In this document: positions 1 to 15,000 of the stretch, in pieces | Position numbering within the stretch: position 1 is the stretch's first letter | Layout of the letters: every line of letters starts with the position of its first letter | NCBI GenBank assembly: GCA_964429235.1 | Contig: CAYSAQ010000003.1 | Coordinates: 113,668 to 177,667 of the forward strand | Direction: 5' to 3' | Length of the DNA stretch: 64,000 nt | From: CAYSAQ01 sp964429235 | GTDB lineage: Bacteria > Margulisbacteria > Riflemargulisbacteria > GWF2-35-9 > DYQY01 | Notes under the pieces: generated by a model | What the model saw: only the letters and a program-made list of their open reading frames with translations | The model's database searches: none | What the model was told of the DNA's origin: nothing | Made by a program: the position numbers and the translations under genes

Positions 1-3000
1 TATGTAGCAGCTGGATTTTCTAGTTCCCCAGAGGGTACCCCCTATAATCTATTTGTTGAGATACACGATCTTGTGAATAATACATGGGAATGGATAAATG
101 TTTCTACTATTAACTATGATGGCATGACTCCTGGTGATCCAGCTTATTTATACGGGAATAATAATTACTATTATACTACTGCAAATACTGTAACATTCTC
201 TTTTGGAGAATCAATTGATAGGGGAGGATCTGAAATAGCAACATATTCTTTTGAGATAAATGAAATAATGCTAGGTGATGAAAAAAGAGTTACAACATCC
301 TCATATAATGCTTCTGTTGGAGATATTTTAACAGTAACTGGCTTACCACATGGATATTCTTATGAGCCAGTTCTTACTATTATAGATAATGCTGGAAATA
401 CAAATATAGTTGCTGGTGAAGCTATTCTTATTGATAGGGTCACACCAAATACAGTTATTTGTCCAAAAGTATCTGCGAGAACGATGTCTAACGCAACTAT
501 TGTTTGGCAGGAGCCATCTGATGATTCAGGTGGAATCAAAGGATCTGGTATAAAGAAGTACGAGTTAAGATTTTATCAAATAGCAACAGAGGATACCGAG
601 TTAACCGGTGTGCCTCTTGGTGACCAAATGGGTAGTACTGTATATGTTTCTGAGTTGCAGTATCTCTATCAAATACCATTGGAAATTAATTTTATAGCTA
701 AGATCTGGGCAATAGATAGGGCAGGAAACAGGTCTGATACAGAAGACGTTAGAGGATTGTTTGTGGACTATTATCCTCCGAATAATCCACCTATAGCGGC
801 GACTAAGAATGAGTCGTTATATTCTGTTTTTGCTAATGATGCTATTCAAGGATTGCCAAAACCAAGAGCATTTAAGGGTGGTAATGTAAATAAATTTCAT
901 TTTATTTGGATGCCTGGAGAAGATGAAGGTTCTGGCATATATGGCTATGATTATTATTGGGGTCTTGATGAAGATCCTTCTACGCAAGATTATTTATGGA
1001 CTTACGACCGAGTTTTAAATGTAACTGCATCAGAAGCTGGCACTCATAATTTATGGATTAGAAGTGAGGATTTTTGTAAAAATAAGGCAAACGAACCTGA
1101 TCAGGTCTATAAGTATATTGTAGCTGAAGCAGCAGGTAATGGCCCTACCAGACCTGTTTCTGCAGTAATAAAAACAGAACTATATACTTCACAGAATTCT
1201 TTTACTTTTGAAATGTCTACAGTAAATAATAAAAGTGAAGAATATCTTAATTTTGAAACATTTAGTTTTGCTATTTATAAAGCACATTATGTAGTGCCAG
1301 CTACAGGTAGTTATAGTCAGGGTGGAGATAGCGTTATGTTTGATATGGTGCTAACTACCAATAAGCTCATTACGGTATATGATTTGCATGATAATGCTCA
1401 ATATTATGTTAAATATAAAATACTTTATAAAGGAGGAGATACTTGGACTGGTTCTAGTTATGGATCAGATTATGTTTTTATAGATTCAGCTAATCCTCCA
1501 ACAATGGATCCACCAATGTTAGCAGATGGTCTTTTGTTTGTTCACGAAGAGACTCTGTCAGTGAACTTTATACCAGTTCGTGATTCATTTGATGATAATT
1601 CTACCTTCGGAGGAAGTGGTATAGCCAGATATGAGATAAAAAGAATATTGAATGGAAACCCAGGGGTTGTTATCCCTGTTGCTTATGAAGATTTAACTCG
1701 TCGTCAATATATGGATTCCTATTTTGATTTGAGTATAGGTTCACTTTTTAATGAAGACACTTATGCGACACAGATTAGGGCAGTAGATAGAGCTGGCAAT
1801 ACAGGAGCTTGGAGTGAGACTAGCAATGTTGTCATATACGATTTGGATCCGCCTGATTGGACTAATGCAGAGGTTAACTGTGTAGCAGGAGAGGATAGTG
1901 TAAGAGCATCTTATGTTACACAATCTATTAATGGATATGTTAAAGGGTTTAATTTTCTATTTAGCCTAGACAGCCTTCCCTCTGACTTTAGTGGTATTGC
2001 TGAATATCAATATTATTATGGATATGAGGATATCGCTGGTGATGCTAATTTGCCAGTAGGTGTTTATTATGAGACTGGCAATATTAAGGCAAATGATTTA
2101 AGTGATGGGTTTGTTTTATTGGGCGGACATCCAGATTCTAATTCAGGACCCAACAATAATCCGTTGAATACTCGATTTAAGAAAGATTCAGCTGGCACTT
2201 CTGGAGATGTTAAATATTTTTGCATGAAAGCTACGGATAGAGCAGAAAATGAAAATACAACTTGGAATCTTCTGTATACTACAAGGGTAGATAGATTTGC
2301 TCCAAAACTCCCAGTATTTACACTGCCAGTGCAAAATATTGTGCAATCTTCTAATATTTATACATTTGAGTGGGATGCTGTTTCTGATGAAGGTGGAAGT
2401 GCTATAGATTATTATGAGTTAGAGTTGTATAAAGTTTCAGACAATAGGTATGATGTTACTTATATAAAGACAGTAACAACTAACATTAATTCAAAAACAT
2501 TTACGGGATTAGATTCAGCTAGATATTATGTGTTTATTAATGTTTATGATAAATTAGGTAATTATATTAGACAATTTGATACTTCAGAAACAGGCGCCTA
2601 TAATCTGTCTGCAATTAATGAAGCTGATGCATTTGGGGCAAGTAGTCGAATAGATTTTAATCAATTATCTAATTGGGTGCATATTGATAGTGATCACCCA
2701 GCAGCACCTGGGAGACCTAGGAAAATATTAGAACTATATCATGGAGTAACTCCCGAACAAGAAGATAGCATTAGCTTAGTTTTTAATTTTATTGAAGATC
2801 ATGATTTAGGCAAGACCCCAGAGTTGCCTAATGATATTACGGTAAGAGATGAGTATTATGGAGATAATTCTTTTAGTGACTTTATAACCACTAATTGGAG
2901 TAGTATGTTCCAGGATGCAGTAGATTACTATAGATATGGATCGATTTCTGAGATTACTATAACTGTAGCTGAGTTCGGATTGCTTTCAGAAGTGAATGGT

Positions 3001-6000
3001 AAAGGTAGTTATACTATTTATGAAGTTCTGGATTTCTGTAATAACCTAGATGGGCCATTACCGCTATCCTATATTAGGGATAACCCTTATATTTCTGGCG
3101 AGTATATTTATAGGCCAGAGTATTATCAATCAATGACCAAAGATGGCCAGCTTGTTGAGTTGCCACAGAAGGATCAGTATAACGGAGTATTTAGTCAAAC
3201 TTTGGTAGATTCATATGTAAATGACTTAGCTGATTCTCCTAATGTTACATATAATATTCCAGTAGATCTTATTATTAATGAGATAACCATAGCTGCTCAA
3301 GCAAACTCTTTGTTTTCAACAGAGAATGTTAATGAAGGTTATTTTAGGGTGGGTGCTCGATTAAGATCTGACGGAATAACAGAATCAGTATCTTTAATAT
3401 CGGATGAACAAATTCTTCATGGCATTGTAAGCAGTGCAGATGTATTTGAAGCATCAGGCATAAGTGATTATCGGATTTTGTTAAAATTTTTGTTGAATGC
3501 TAATTCTATTGTTGTGCTTGATGGAGAATTTGATGGTTGGTTGAGAATAAAACCTGAATATATCCCAAAATTATTGTTAGTATCCATGGGTCCTGCTTCA
3601 CCAGCAGGCAGGGGCCCAAATACTGCAAATATTAATCAGTTATTTAATGCAATAATATCCGATTATAACCAGATGTTAATGTCGATGATGACTTCGCTAG
3701 ATGATGAATATGATGAGTTAAGAAGCAACTTAGCACAATTCTTAACAGAAAACCGCAAAGAAGATATCAATGATTTCAATATTACATCTACAGATTTTAC
3801 AGCAATGGATGGTTATTATAAATGGCAATTATATGATTATGATGATTATTTAGATGGAGCTGGTATCGCTAAAGCTTATGCGAGGATGATTCCTAGCCAA
3901 ACGCCTATAGGTTGGGCAGAAATTGACGTTTTTGATGCTATGGTTTCTGCGAACAGTTTTGGGAAAACTAGTTTTAACGTAGGCACAGAGATAATTGTAA
4001 TGGTTGAAGATTTTGCGGGTAATCAATCTGTTGCTAGTGATTTATCTGCATATAATAGCAGAGCAAGTGGATTGCAGGATGCCTTGTCTCTTGCGAAAAC
4101 CGATTTTGTTTACCCGGGCCGATATCTATATAATTGGTATGCGGGAATGCATCTTTTAGGTTCTAGGAAACCGCTTGTTAGCACTCATTGTGTCAATTAT
4201 ATTTGGGACCAAGGACATAGACATCCAAGTATTTCCAGCCAAGGAACGCCAAATCATATTTATAATGTTGATGGTGAGATGATGGTTTCGAAAAGTTATA
4301 TCTTCACTCCTCTTGATAATAATGATGGTATAAAAGCTAAGAGTATCGGATTATTCGATTTTTATAATACAGCTACACTGCCTGAGTTAGTTTACTATAC
4401 ACTAGATACCACTAGACCTTTAGTACCACCTGCTTGGGATGGGAAGTTGCCTAGATATCCATCAACAACAATTTCTATTTTACATAATGATTATGTATTT
4501 AGTGATATTAATATAAACGCGGATACAGATCATGCTATATCACGTATTAATATAGACAAAAAAGATGTCGATAATATTTTTATAGATTATGATTATGATG
4601 TTCCAGCTGGCGAATTGGATAATGGTTATAATTTCTTTGTTCAAATAAATGGCATAGATAAAGTTCATTTGTATGGTGAAGCTATTACTACAAGTATATT
4701 CGGCATTGACACTGTTTTTCCAGGTGATATTCCTGATGTGTGGGCAAATAATGGCATTGTAGTAGGAGGTTCTTATTGGGGCAGGAGTATTACACAAAGC
4801 TCTTTTTCATGGATACCACCAGAGGAATTAGAGTTTGGGGTAGCAACTTATGAAGTTACGATAGTTTGGGACGGAGTTGATCGGTTCACAGAATTAGTTA
4901 ATGCTTCTTCTATAGTATTGGGCAATTATAGTGCTAAATTTGACGCTAATAATTATATAGATGAACCAATAAGTTGCAAGGTAGTGGCTGTTGATTATGC
5001 TGGTCATAGATCAAACACGAAGGTTTCGGCATACCCATTGGAAATAGATTCAGTTCCTCCCTCAATTAATATGGAGCATAATAATGTTACAGAACTCAAT
5101 GGTATATCACATGATGTATGGCAAAGTTTAACAGCTGACGTATCTTTTAAATTTAGCGCTCTATCAAATTTTGCAGCTGATTCAGATTCTGGTCTTAATA
5201 AGATAGAAATATATTGGGGGCCAGAACAGGGTAGAGAGTTCGGAGAAAGAATAGCAGTAAATGAGGTAAAGTATGAACCAGCAATATCTATGCCAAATCT
5301 GGGACAAGTTGAATATCATCTTAGAATAAGAGCTGGTGACAATGCAGGCAATTGGTCAGCAATGAAGACAGTTTATATTACCAAATACGATACTTTTATC
5401 CATCCTGTTACTGCTCTGTGGGTGCTTCCTTTTCAGGATTGTAATGGAGAGATTGATGATTTTAACTATACTAGTCCAGCAGAAATTAATGATAAATATT
5501 TTAATGGGGTATCTATAGATATTGTTTGGCCTGATTATCAAGAGGAGTCAGGAATAGAAGAGTTTTATATAAATGTTTATTCTACTGGCAACGAGATAAC
5601 CAATGCACAAGAAGGTGATCTGGTTAAAATTATTACAATATCATATTCCGAAAGCAGCACATTTAATCATCTTACTTATGCAACAGCTACAAAAGGCTAT
5701 AAATATACATGTTCTGTCGATTTACTTGGATTAGCTGAAGACGGATCAGATATTAGCAGTAAGAATTATTATGTATATATAAGAATAAAGGATAAGCTAG
5801 GTAATATTTCGCAACCACTGGTCAGATCTTATATGTTCTGGATGGATACTAATACTCCAGATATGGCGATTGCCCCAACTATTAATACTACAGATGAAAT
5901 TGCTATAGTAAATACAGCTATTTCATTAACATGGAATTGGGAATCTCCTTCTGATCCAGGTGGATCAGGTATAGATTTCTTTGATGCATATATTAGTCCT

Positions 6001-9000
6001 TATAAAGAAAAGGACAAAACAGTAACTGCTTCTATACATATCTCTAATAATATTTTTAATTCTATCAATTATTATTTTGAAGAGGGACTAACTGATAATT
6101 TATGGAGTTTTTATTTAAGGGCACATGATAACGCAAGAAATACAGGTGATTATTCAGAAGGTCAGTCAGTTCTTATAGATACCCTAGCGCCTTCGTTAAA
6201 TCTCCTGATTAATAATGATTACAGCTCAAATCAAGTTAAAAGGACAATTAATTATATAGAGTATTCGTTATTAATTAGTAATAATGCAGGGTTCCAGTTG
6301 TTTATGGAAGATTTTGCAGAGGCACAAACAGGAAATGTTGGCTCTGGTATTGAGATGATTAAGCTTGAGCTGTACGAATTAAATGGCGTTGACTTTGTTA
6401 CAATAGATGCAGCAGATTTTCCAACTTATAATTTCTTTGGCAAAGAAATAAGCTTTGATTTGTGGGTTACAGAACAAAGAACAGCTTTAGAGCAGCCTGA
6501 TGGTTTAACTGCTAACTTTTTTCACTCTACACAGAATATAGGGTTAGCTAGATATGCTTTTATTAGCGATGATTTAGTTATATCAGATAATTGGTTTAAT
6601 ACAGATAATTTTATTGAAACAGGAGTTACTATTAATTTAGTTACTTTTAGTGTAAGCGAAATAGACGGATTCTATAAGTTAGTATTATCAGCATCAGATT
6701 GGGCCAGCAACATTGCTACCTGTGATTATTATTTTTATACAGATATGCAAAGCCCTACTCTGGATACAGGTTTTACAGGACTTGTTTATTTAGATGATAA
6801 TTATAAGTTTAAAATAAAGAAGGCAGACAGTGGTCAAGGAGAATTAAAGAAAACCATAACTTCAAGTGTATTTACATTGCAGCCAGAACAAACTTTTTCG
6901 AATGCTGTAAATAGATATGCTAGGGAGAGTAGCGCTATGGGATTTTTCCCAGCAGGAACAGCTGGTGGCAGTGATAGTAATTACGATCCATTTGATATTC
7001 TTTCTCAAGAAAACAAAGATATTTGGAATATATTAAATGTCCAAAACTTCTTCCCTTATGTTGAAACAGATTCAGGTGATTGGGGATATGATTTTATTGT
7101 AGTTTCAAGTTCAGCTAGGTTTTATTTAAGAGCATTTGATCTATCTTCTACACAACTTGCTTTTTACCAAAATACTCAGAACAGATTTTCTCTTTCTTGG
7201 ATTTATGATTCTAATTCTTTGTCGAATAATGAAGAAGTTGCTATACAGAATGATGAAGGCCTTTCTTTGCAAGGGGCAGATTATTCCATGAAAAGTGGCG
7301 TAGACACTCATAATATTTATTTTAAAGATAATTGGGATTGGGCAAGAGACCTTGTTCAAGTAAGCATAAACGGTATTGAAGATGGGCCATTGGTTTTAGG
7401 TGTTATGGATCAGGGGGGGAATGTAGCGGAATTAGAGTTTTCTAATGCCTATTTATCTAAGCCTATCAAATTGGTTTCCTATAACATTGCTTTTGATTAT
7501 TTAGATAGCAATGGATTAACGACAATAGACACTTATGCTACGAGATATGGTGATGATAGCGAATATTGGTCTGATTATAAAGTTCAGCCTTGGTTGTTAG
7601 ATGGTGTATATGGAGTGCATACAAATGATATTAAGTTAGAGATGGAAATAGTTGTATCTGGAGAACCTTATCAGTTAAGAGCATCGTATCAGCGCCCAAT
7701 ATTCTTTTCTAATGGAGCTTCTGTTAATCCTTATTCAGGACTTAATGCATTGGATACAGCAGAAAGCATCCCAACGCATGCAGGGTTTGTATTAACGCAG
7801 AATATGCTTACATATAATTATGATGGGTTTTATGGTTATTCGATTTCGGAGAATGATGGAATAAAGGAATTTTCTCATAGAAATACTTTAAATGTTGGTG
7901 GAGAGAATTATATTTCTGTAAATATACCAAATATGTATGGAGACTATGCTGTAAGTATAGTGCTTACCTATCAAGTAGATGAGGATTATCCAGTAGCAAC
8001 AATAAATTCATATTACTTATATTCCTATATAGATGATGTAAATATTGAAAAATATTTGGGCGCATTATCGTTTACTACTAATAGAATTGTTGTAGAAGAT
8101 GAAGGGATTACTTTTAATGTGAGCTCAACAGATTTGAAGGCAAGATTTAGCGCAGAGTTCGCATTATTTGATGAGATTATATTTGCGAATACAATGAATG
8201 CACTTGCGACAAGCAATTGGGTTAGAGCTAAATCAGGAGTTAATATTACTGATAATGGAGGAATAGGACTTCCATCCAACCCATTTAGATATAGGGTTGT
8301 TACAGATAATCGGGGAAACACTCATCAGAATTGGTATTCTGCTTGGGTAGATATTACTACAAACCTTAAAGAAGGAATCAACTGGATAGATATGATTTGG
8401 GAAGATAGAGCTAAAAATTATGCAGGCACGAGTGACTGTGTTGTTGTATATGATAATACAGCCCCAGTTATACACAATGCTACTCCAAGCGAGAGCTGGT
8501 ACCCAGAGTCAGCTGGTAATAGAAGATTATTATTTGAGAAACCATATGTTAGCACATGGGGAATTCAGCCAATGATGCCGAGCAATAATTTATATAATCC
8601 ACTTATAGATCCTATATTCTTTGAAGATGGGCATAAAGGTATACGTTTATATTTCACCGTATACGATGATGAGTTTAATGAAGAAGTATTTGATTTTTCA
8701 AAAGATGATACATATGAGTTTGCTTTCGCTAGAGTTTGGATCTCAAAGGATGGCAATGAGACTTCCGTGAATATTAATTTTTCAGATTTTGGCAGTTTAG
8801 TTTCTGAGTCTTACGGGATATACAAGGCAAGCACTATAGATTTTGATATAAAACTAAAACGTCCAAGTGGAGATAAGTATCAAGACACCAGAGAGCCATA
8901 TAACTATTGTTTCTTTGTTACTAGAGATGCTGTAATTTCAGATAATATTTTGTTTGGCTCAAATGTGCCAAGCAGTGTAGCTCAAGATAGGATATATCAG

Positions 9001-12000
9001 TTTAGAATTGATATAGTAGACTATGCTGGCAATATAGCTACTACAGATTATTCAGATATCCTTTGGATAGATAATGTTTCAGCTGACACGCCAAATGTAA
9101 CTGTAGATGTATATAGTGACACTACGTACAATCAAGAAAATGCAAGAATAGTTACTGCTTTAATCTATGGAGCGAGGTTAGCTGATGCAGAATTATTAGC
9201 GCCAGCAAATTGTATATCTGGTGATTTGCAAAATAGAATTTATAATGACGGAATACCGCAACTTGAGTTTAGGGCTACATATAACTTGCCAATTGGAGCA
9301 CAGTTTGTTTGTGTATGGACTACCGGAGACGTAGATGCTTCAGATTATTTTATATATTATGGTTATGCAGATGTTAATTGGAGTTATCAAGATCCAAAAT
9401 TTGTGGCTACTTCTAATTTTACGTTTAACTTTTTTAACAGTAAACCAGGGCAGGAAAAAGTAACGCTAGATACATTCGTTGATGGACGCGGGAAGTATAC
9501 ATCACAAGATGCTTCAATTATTAATTCAGAAGATAAGGTTGTTAAATTCTATGTTAGTTTAGCAGATATGGCAGGTAATCCTGTACTACCAACATCGGAT
9601 GCTAAATGGGTTACTATTACCATTGATATGACTCCGCCAGAGTTGGATGGCGAGCTGCTTTTTGATGTGCATTCAGCGAATGTGCTAAATCCTACAAAAG
9701 GATTGTATTTTTATCAAGGGCATATTTCTGGAAGTTTGGATGTTGTACCAGAGTATTATATTGCATCGTTAAATAGTTTCACTTCTTTAAATAGTGTTGT
9801 ATACATGAATTCTCAAAAGATTAGTTTTAAGATTGGTGATTTTATCGATGATATGTCTGGAATTCCTACAAATGATACATATTTAAGAACAAAAGTTTAT
9901 TTTAAACAAGTATCTAACAATAAATCAGTTAACTATTGGGCACCTGTATCAAAGACGTTTATAAAAGATTTAGGCGTAATTAGTGTAGATATTAATAGAG
10001 GGGATGGCCTTTATTTGATTGATAATTATTATGCAAATAATGCTGGAATAGTGACAAGAAATAATTTCTTAGTCATTCGGGATACGGTAGTACCAACTAT
10101 TAATAATTTTTCAATAAGAGGCTCAATTTCAAATAATCGTAGCTACCAGCCTTGCACTTGGAATTTCTATGGTGATCAAGAATTAGTGTTGTCTTGGAAT
10201 GTCACTGATAATCTTGCTACTGCTTCTGATGGTTGGTTGAGCGGGTCTAATAAGAATGGCGTTTGGTTCTATGAACTTAGATTTGAGCATATCGATAATA
10301 ATATAATAACTTCTGGGTACATTTTCAGTTCTAGGAATACAACAATTGCAAATGATGATTCTATTAGTGTAACAAATCCATTTGCGCCAATTCTTTCTGA
10401 AAGAATTACTATAGATTGGAATGATGTTTCTAATAATATTCTTCCAGGTAAGGTTAAATTTACTTTGTATGCATGGGACTACGCTAGAAATGTTTCTTGG
10501 TCAGAGATAGAGGTATTTATTGATAGTGGAAATGAGTTGAACCAAATGATTGGTAATATTCGACCAGTTTCAGATAATTTTGATGGTCCAGACGATGGAA
10601 GACCATACGAACTGTCAGATGGAATCAAACCAGTGGATGCTTCAGGACCTGGTTATTATGATCAGACAGAAGTTTGGTTGGATATCATTTTAACTAATAA
10701 TGCCTTTGATATTACTCAACTAAATACAAACAATACTTTTCCTAATATTCCAGTAGAGCTTTTTGTTAATACAGGAAATGGCTTTTTTATGGTTTCAAAT
10801 GATTTAGTTGCATCTGCTATTGCCATAATGCCTTCATTGCTTAATTTCGAAGGTTGGCACTTAGGAGCAACTGGAAATTTAGACGGGGTTATAATTGCTG
10901 TTACCGCAAATCTCTCTGAGATAGTGTCTGTAAATACATATCAAGGGTCTATTACTGTTGCAGTGAAATTAGTTGATGGTGCAGGTTATCTTTCTACTAC
11001 TTCTGATATAAAGAGAAAAATTGTTGTAGATTTAACAGCCCCTACAGGGGATACTGTTTTTGTGAAAAGCAGCGAATCTGATATTTTCTATGAGCCTGAG
11101 CTATTTGATAATAACGGGATAAGTACAGATGCTGTATTTATAACAACAATATCGGTAGGAATTAATCTATTTAAATACAATGATTCACATTCAGAGCTTG
11201 CAGATAATGCCTATAAGTATCGTTTCATTCAGAACAATTTTAGTAAAAATGTGGATGAAGTTACTCATGATACTTCTCTTTGGCTAGGAGATAGCGCTGT
11301 AACATTTAATCAATTACTAGATGATAATGTAAGTATAAATATTAGTTTTGTTTCAGAGAATTATTGGTATCAGATTGTGAGTTTGATTAGGAACAAAGCA
11401 GGTATAGTTAAAACAGTAACAAGAAATTATGTTTATGACACAGTCGCACCAACTATAAACAGTTTTTCTATAATTGGATTAGGAAACGATGAAAATATTT
11501 ATGCTAAGAGTTCAGCAAAATTTGTTGCTAAAGAATATCTGAATATTGACTGGAGTGTTTCTGATAATGCTTATGATCTATTAGGTGCAAATATTTTTGG
11601 TGACTTTGATGACTCAGTTTTTTATGCAGGACTTTATAATTATGAACTTAATTTCTCAAAATCAGGCGTGATAACTACAATTAATGGTGGCATCAGTCTT
11701 AATAACATTTATAATTATGATGCATATATAAATACTTCCTGGAATCTAGATGTTGATTATGTTACTCAAGAAATAAAAGAAGGGGTTGCTACTTTCACTC
11801 TCTTTGCTCAAGATTTTGGAGGTAATAAATCCGTTACTATGTCATCGGTATTTTTCTTCGATTGGAAGAATACATTAAATGAGCAAATCCAGAATATAGA
11901 AATCGTAACAGATGATATTGATGTTGATCCTTTTTATGGGCCATCTTTTAACCTAACACCAATAGAGGCAGCATTAGTAACCGGATATTTTGATCAAACA

Positions 12001-15000
12001 TCTGTCAATATTGTTATTCATTTTACTAGTACTGCAAATGATGCAACACAGCTTAGTTATTTATCAGGGTTATCTCATATTCCTTTAGAAGTATACTTCC
12101 AGACAGGGGACGTAGTTAGATGGATAAATACAGCGAATATTATAGCTACTTACAATGTAGAAAAAACACTTTTTGACAATTATAATTTAGCAGGTGTAAC
12201 AATTTCTGCAACTATTGATTTGAGGGAGTATATATCTACAAGTTCATATCAAGGTCTTGTTTCTTTATATTTTAAGATTATTGACGGAATCGGGAATCTT
12301 TCGTCTATGACATCTACTATTAATATAACCGTTGATATATCTGCGCCAGAGACAGACGTTTGGTTTGTAACTGATGACAATAATTTTTCTTATATTGCTA
12401 CAGAGAATGGATATTCAGCTACAGGTATTACAAAAAATACAGCATTTTCTGAAGATTTATATATGAATTTGCTTATTGGCACAAATGCTAGAGATCACCA
12501 TAGTGAAATGAAAGTTACTGGTAATAATTTCTGGGCTGGAAAGTATAAGTTTGATGGCACGCCTGTTTCTTCTTGGAGTAGAGGATGGAATGCTTCACCT
12601 ACAATGTCGCTAGGTGATTATATGTCTGATGGCGAAGCTAGTCCAAATTATTATTATGATATATATTATTATGCATCTAATAAAACAGGTGTAGTAGCAA
12701 AATCAGCCAGAGGGCGTATAATACTAGATTCAATTCCACCAGTTCTAACTTACTTTACAACTGATCCGCAGGAAGCATCAAGTACATATCGACCGTCAAC
12801 AGTTAACTTCTTGCAACCAACTACATTGAACTTCATCTGGAATGTTTCTGATAATGTATACATTTCTTCCGCTGCATTATTCAATGATGCTAGTCATCAG
12901 GGTATTTATAAGTATGAGTTGACGTTTATAACAGCTGATGAATATGTTGTTATTGCATCTAGTAGCTTAGTGCCAATAAATAATAATACATATTCAGTAA
13001 CTGGTGGTTATTTATTGAGGAATTTGAGTGAAGGTTATGTGACATTTTCATTAGTTGCTACTGATTATGCTGGCAATGTTAGTACTTTTAACGAAAGGTA
13101 TCTTTTTGATAGATCTAATACTATTAATGAGCAAATATTAACGATTAATTCTGCCACAGATGATGTGAAAAATATTTTAGATGATAATAGTGATATAGAC
13201 CTAACTCCTTTTAAGGCAAGTGGAGAGGCAGGATATTTTGATCAGGCATCGGTTAACTTTGTTGTTTATTTTAATTCAGATGCTGGCGATTTTACGCAAT
13301 TTAGTTATTTGCCGGATGCTGCGCATATTCCATTAGAAGTATTTATTTCTACTGAAGATAGCAGCTCCTTTATTAAGGTAAGTCTTGATGCTATTAATGC
13401 TACATATAATTTCACTAAAGGAATCCAGGAGAGCTATAATTTAGAATCTATTACTATTTCAGTTACAGTAGATTTAAAGAAATATATTTCAACCAATGAC
13501 TATCAAGGATCAGTAAGTATTAGTATAAAAATTATAGATGGGGCAGGTAATGTTTCTAGTATTAGCAGTAAGGAGTTATTTGTTACTATAGACCTTACAG
13601 CACCAACAATGTCAGAACTGGTGTTTGGCGGAGTAAGCTTCAACAGTAGTTTTGGATATCAAGGGCTGGAAGCATCATTTAATTATTATGGAATTAGTAA
13701 TAATGTGATATTTACTAGCAAAAACACAGGAGTGATTGTTAAGGCAATAGCGAATGATGCGCATAGTAGATTGCCAGTGACTTATAGCAGGTTTGTGGTA
13801 TTGTCAGTAAATAATATGTCTGTAATTCTATCAGGAGATGCTTCAGAAACAGGTATAGATTTATCAGACATCCAGAATATTGATGATAATAGTGTTTATA
13901 AGATTTATCCATATGTTTGGAATAATGTTGGGGCTGTTAGACGTGGAGTTACTTTTACTGTAGTTGAAGATAGCATTAACCCTGTTATCCACACATTTGA
14001 TCTGAAGGTTGATAACGGAACCACTAGTTATCCAAGAAGTGAAGAGTGGTTTGCTCAAGTAGCCGAACTTACTATTAATTATTATGTGTCAGACGATGTT
14101 GTTTCTTCTGGTGTTTTTGAAACAGCACAATTAAATAAGCATAATGGCATATATCTTTTTAATTTGTATTATCAAATAGAAGATAATCCTAAAGTATATT
14201 TTAGTACAGCTAATTTAGTAAGTGATAATCCTTATGTTTTTCTTTCAGAAGAATATGTAAGTGAACATTTTTCAGACAAGATTTTAACTATGAGTATGGA
14301 AGCATATGACTTTGCTTATAATGTTGATAATAAGAATTTTGATTCGCTTGTTTTTGATTCAAATTGTACTATAAATTCCCAGCTTGAGTTTGTCTACGCT
14401 AGTGACAATACAGATGAGGATAAACTAGGTGGTTCGCCAACGAGTCCAGACTTAGGCGGATATGGTTATTATGATTCTTCAACAGTGAATTTTATTTTAC
14501 AGCTGTCTGCGAATGCAAATGATATCACCCAGCTAAGTTATATTACTGTGAACCAGCATATCCCTATTGAGATATTATTAACGATTGATGGATTCTTTAA
14601 GGATGATGGCGAAGGATATATTACAAGTTGCGTATATTCAACATATAATGTTTCAGCAGTTACAGCAAACTTAATTAAACCTAATCTCGCAGGGGTTACC
14701 CTTAGCGTTACTATTGATATGTCTGAATGGATAGGAACTGGTAATTTGCAGTATCAAGGTGGCGCTATTACGCTTTCATTTAGATTTATTGATGGTGCTG
14801 GTAATAGGGATGCTGTAATGGGAAAACAATGGGCAATAACTGTTGATATTACCAAACCAGAAGGTGTTGCAGAGTTCCTTACTGAGGATTATAGCTTTAT
14901 AGCTACGCATGATTATCAGAATTACGGCATAATTGAAGGTATGGCATTTACAGCTAAAGATCAGGAAGTTAGGTTGTCAGCAAATTTCCATGATACGCAT

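Noticed and set aside
73..75. GTG at 73 as the start of the giant gene
   Set aside because: The same frame is open to base 1 and encodes a continuous Ig-like sequence, so the true start lies upstream of the window.
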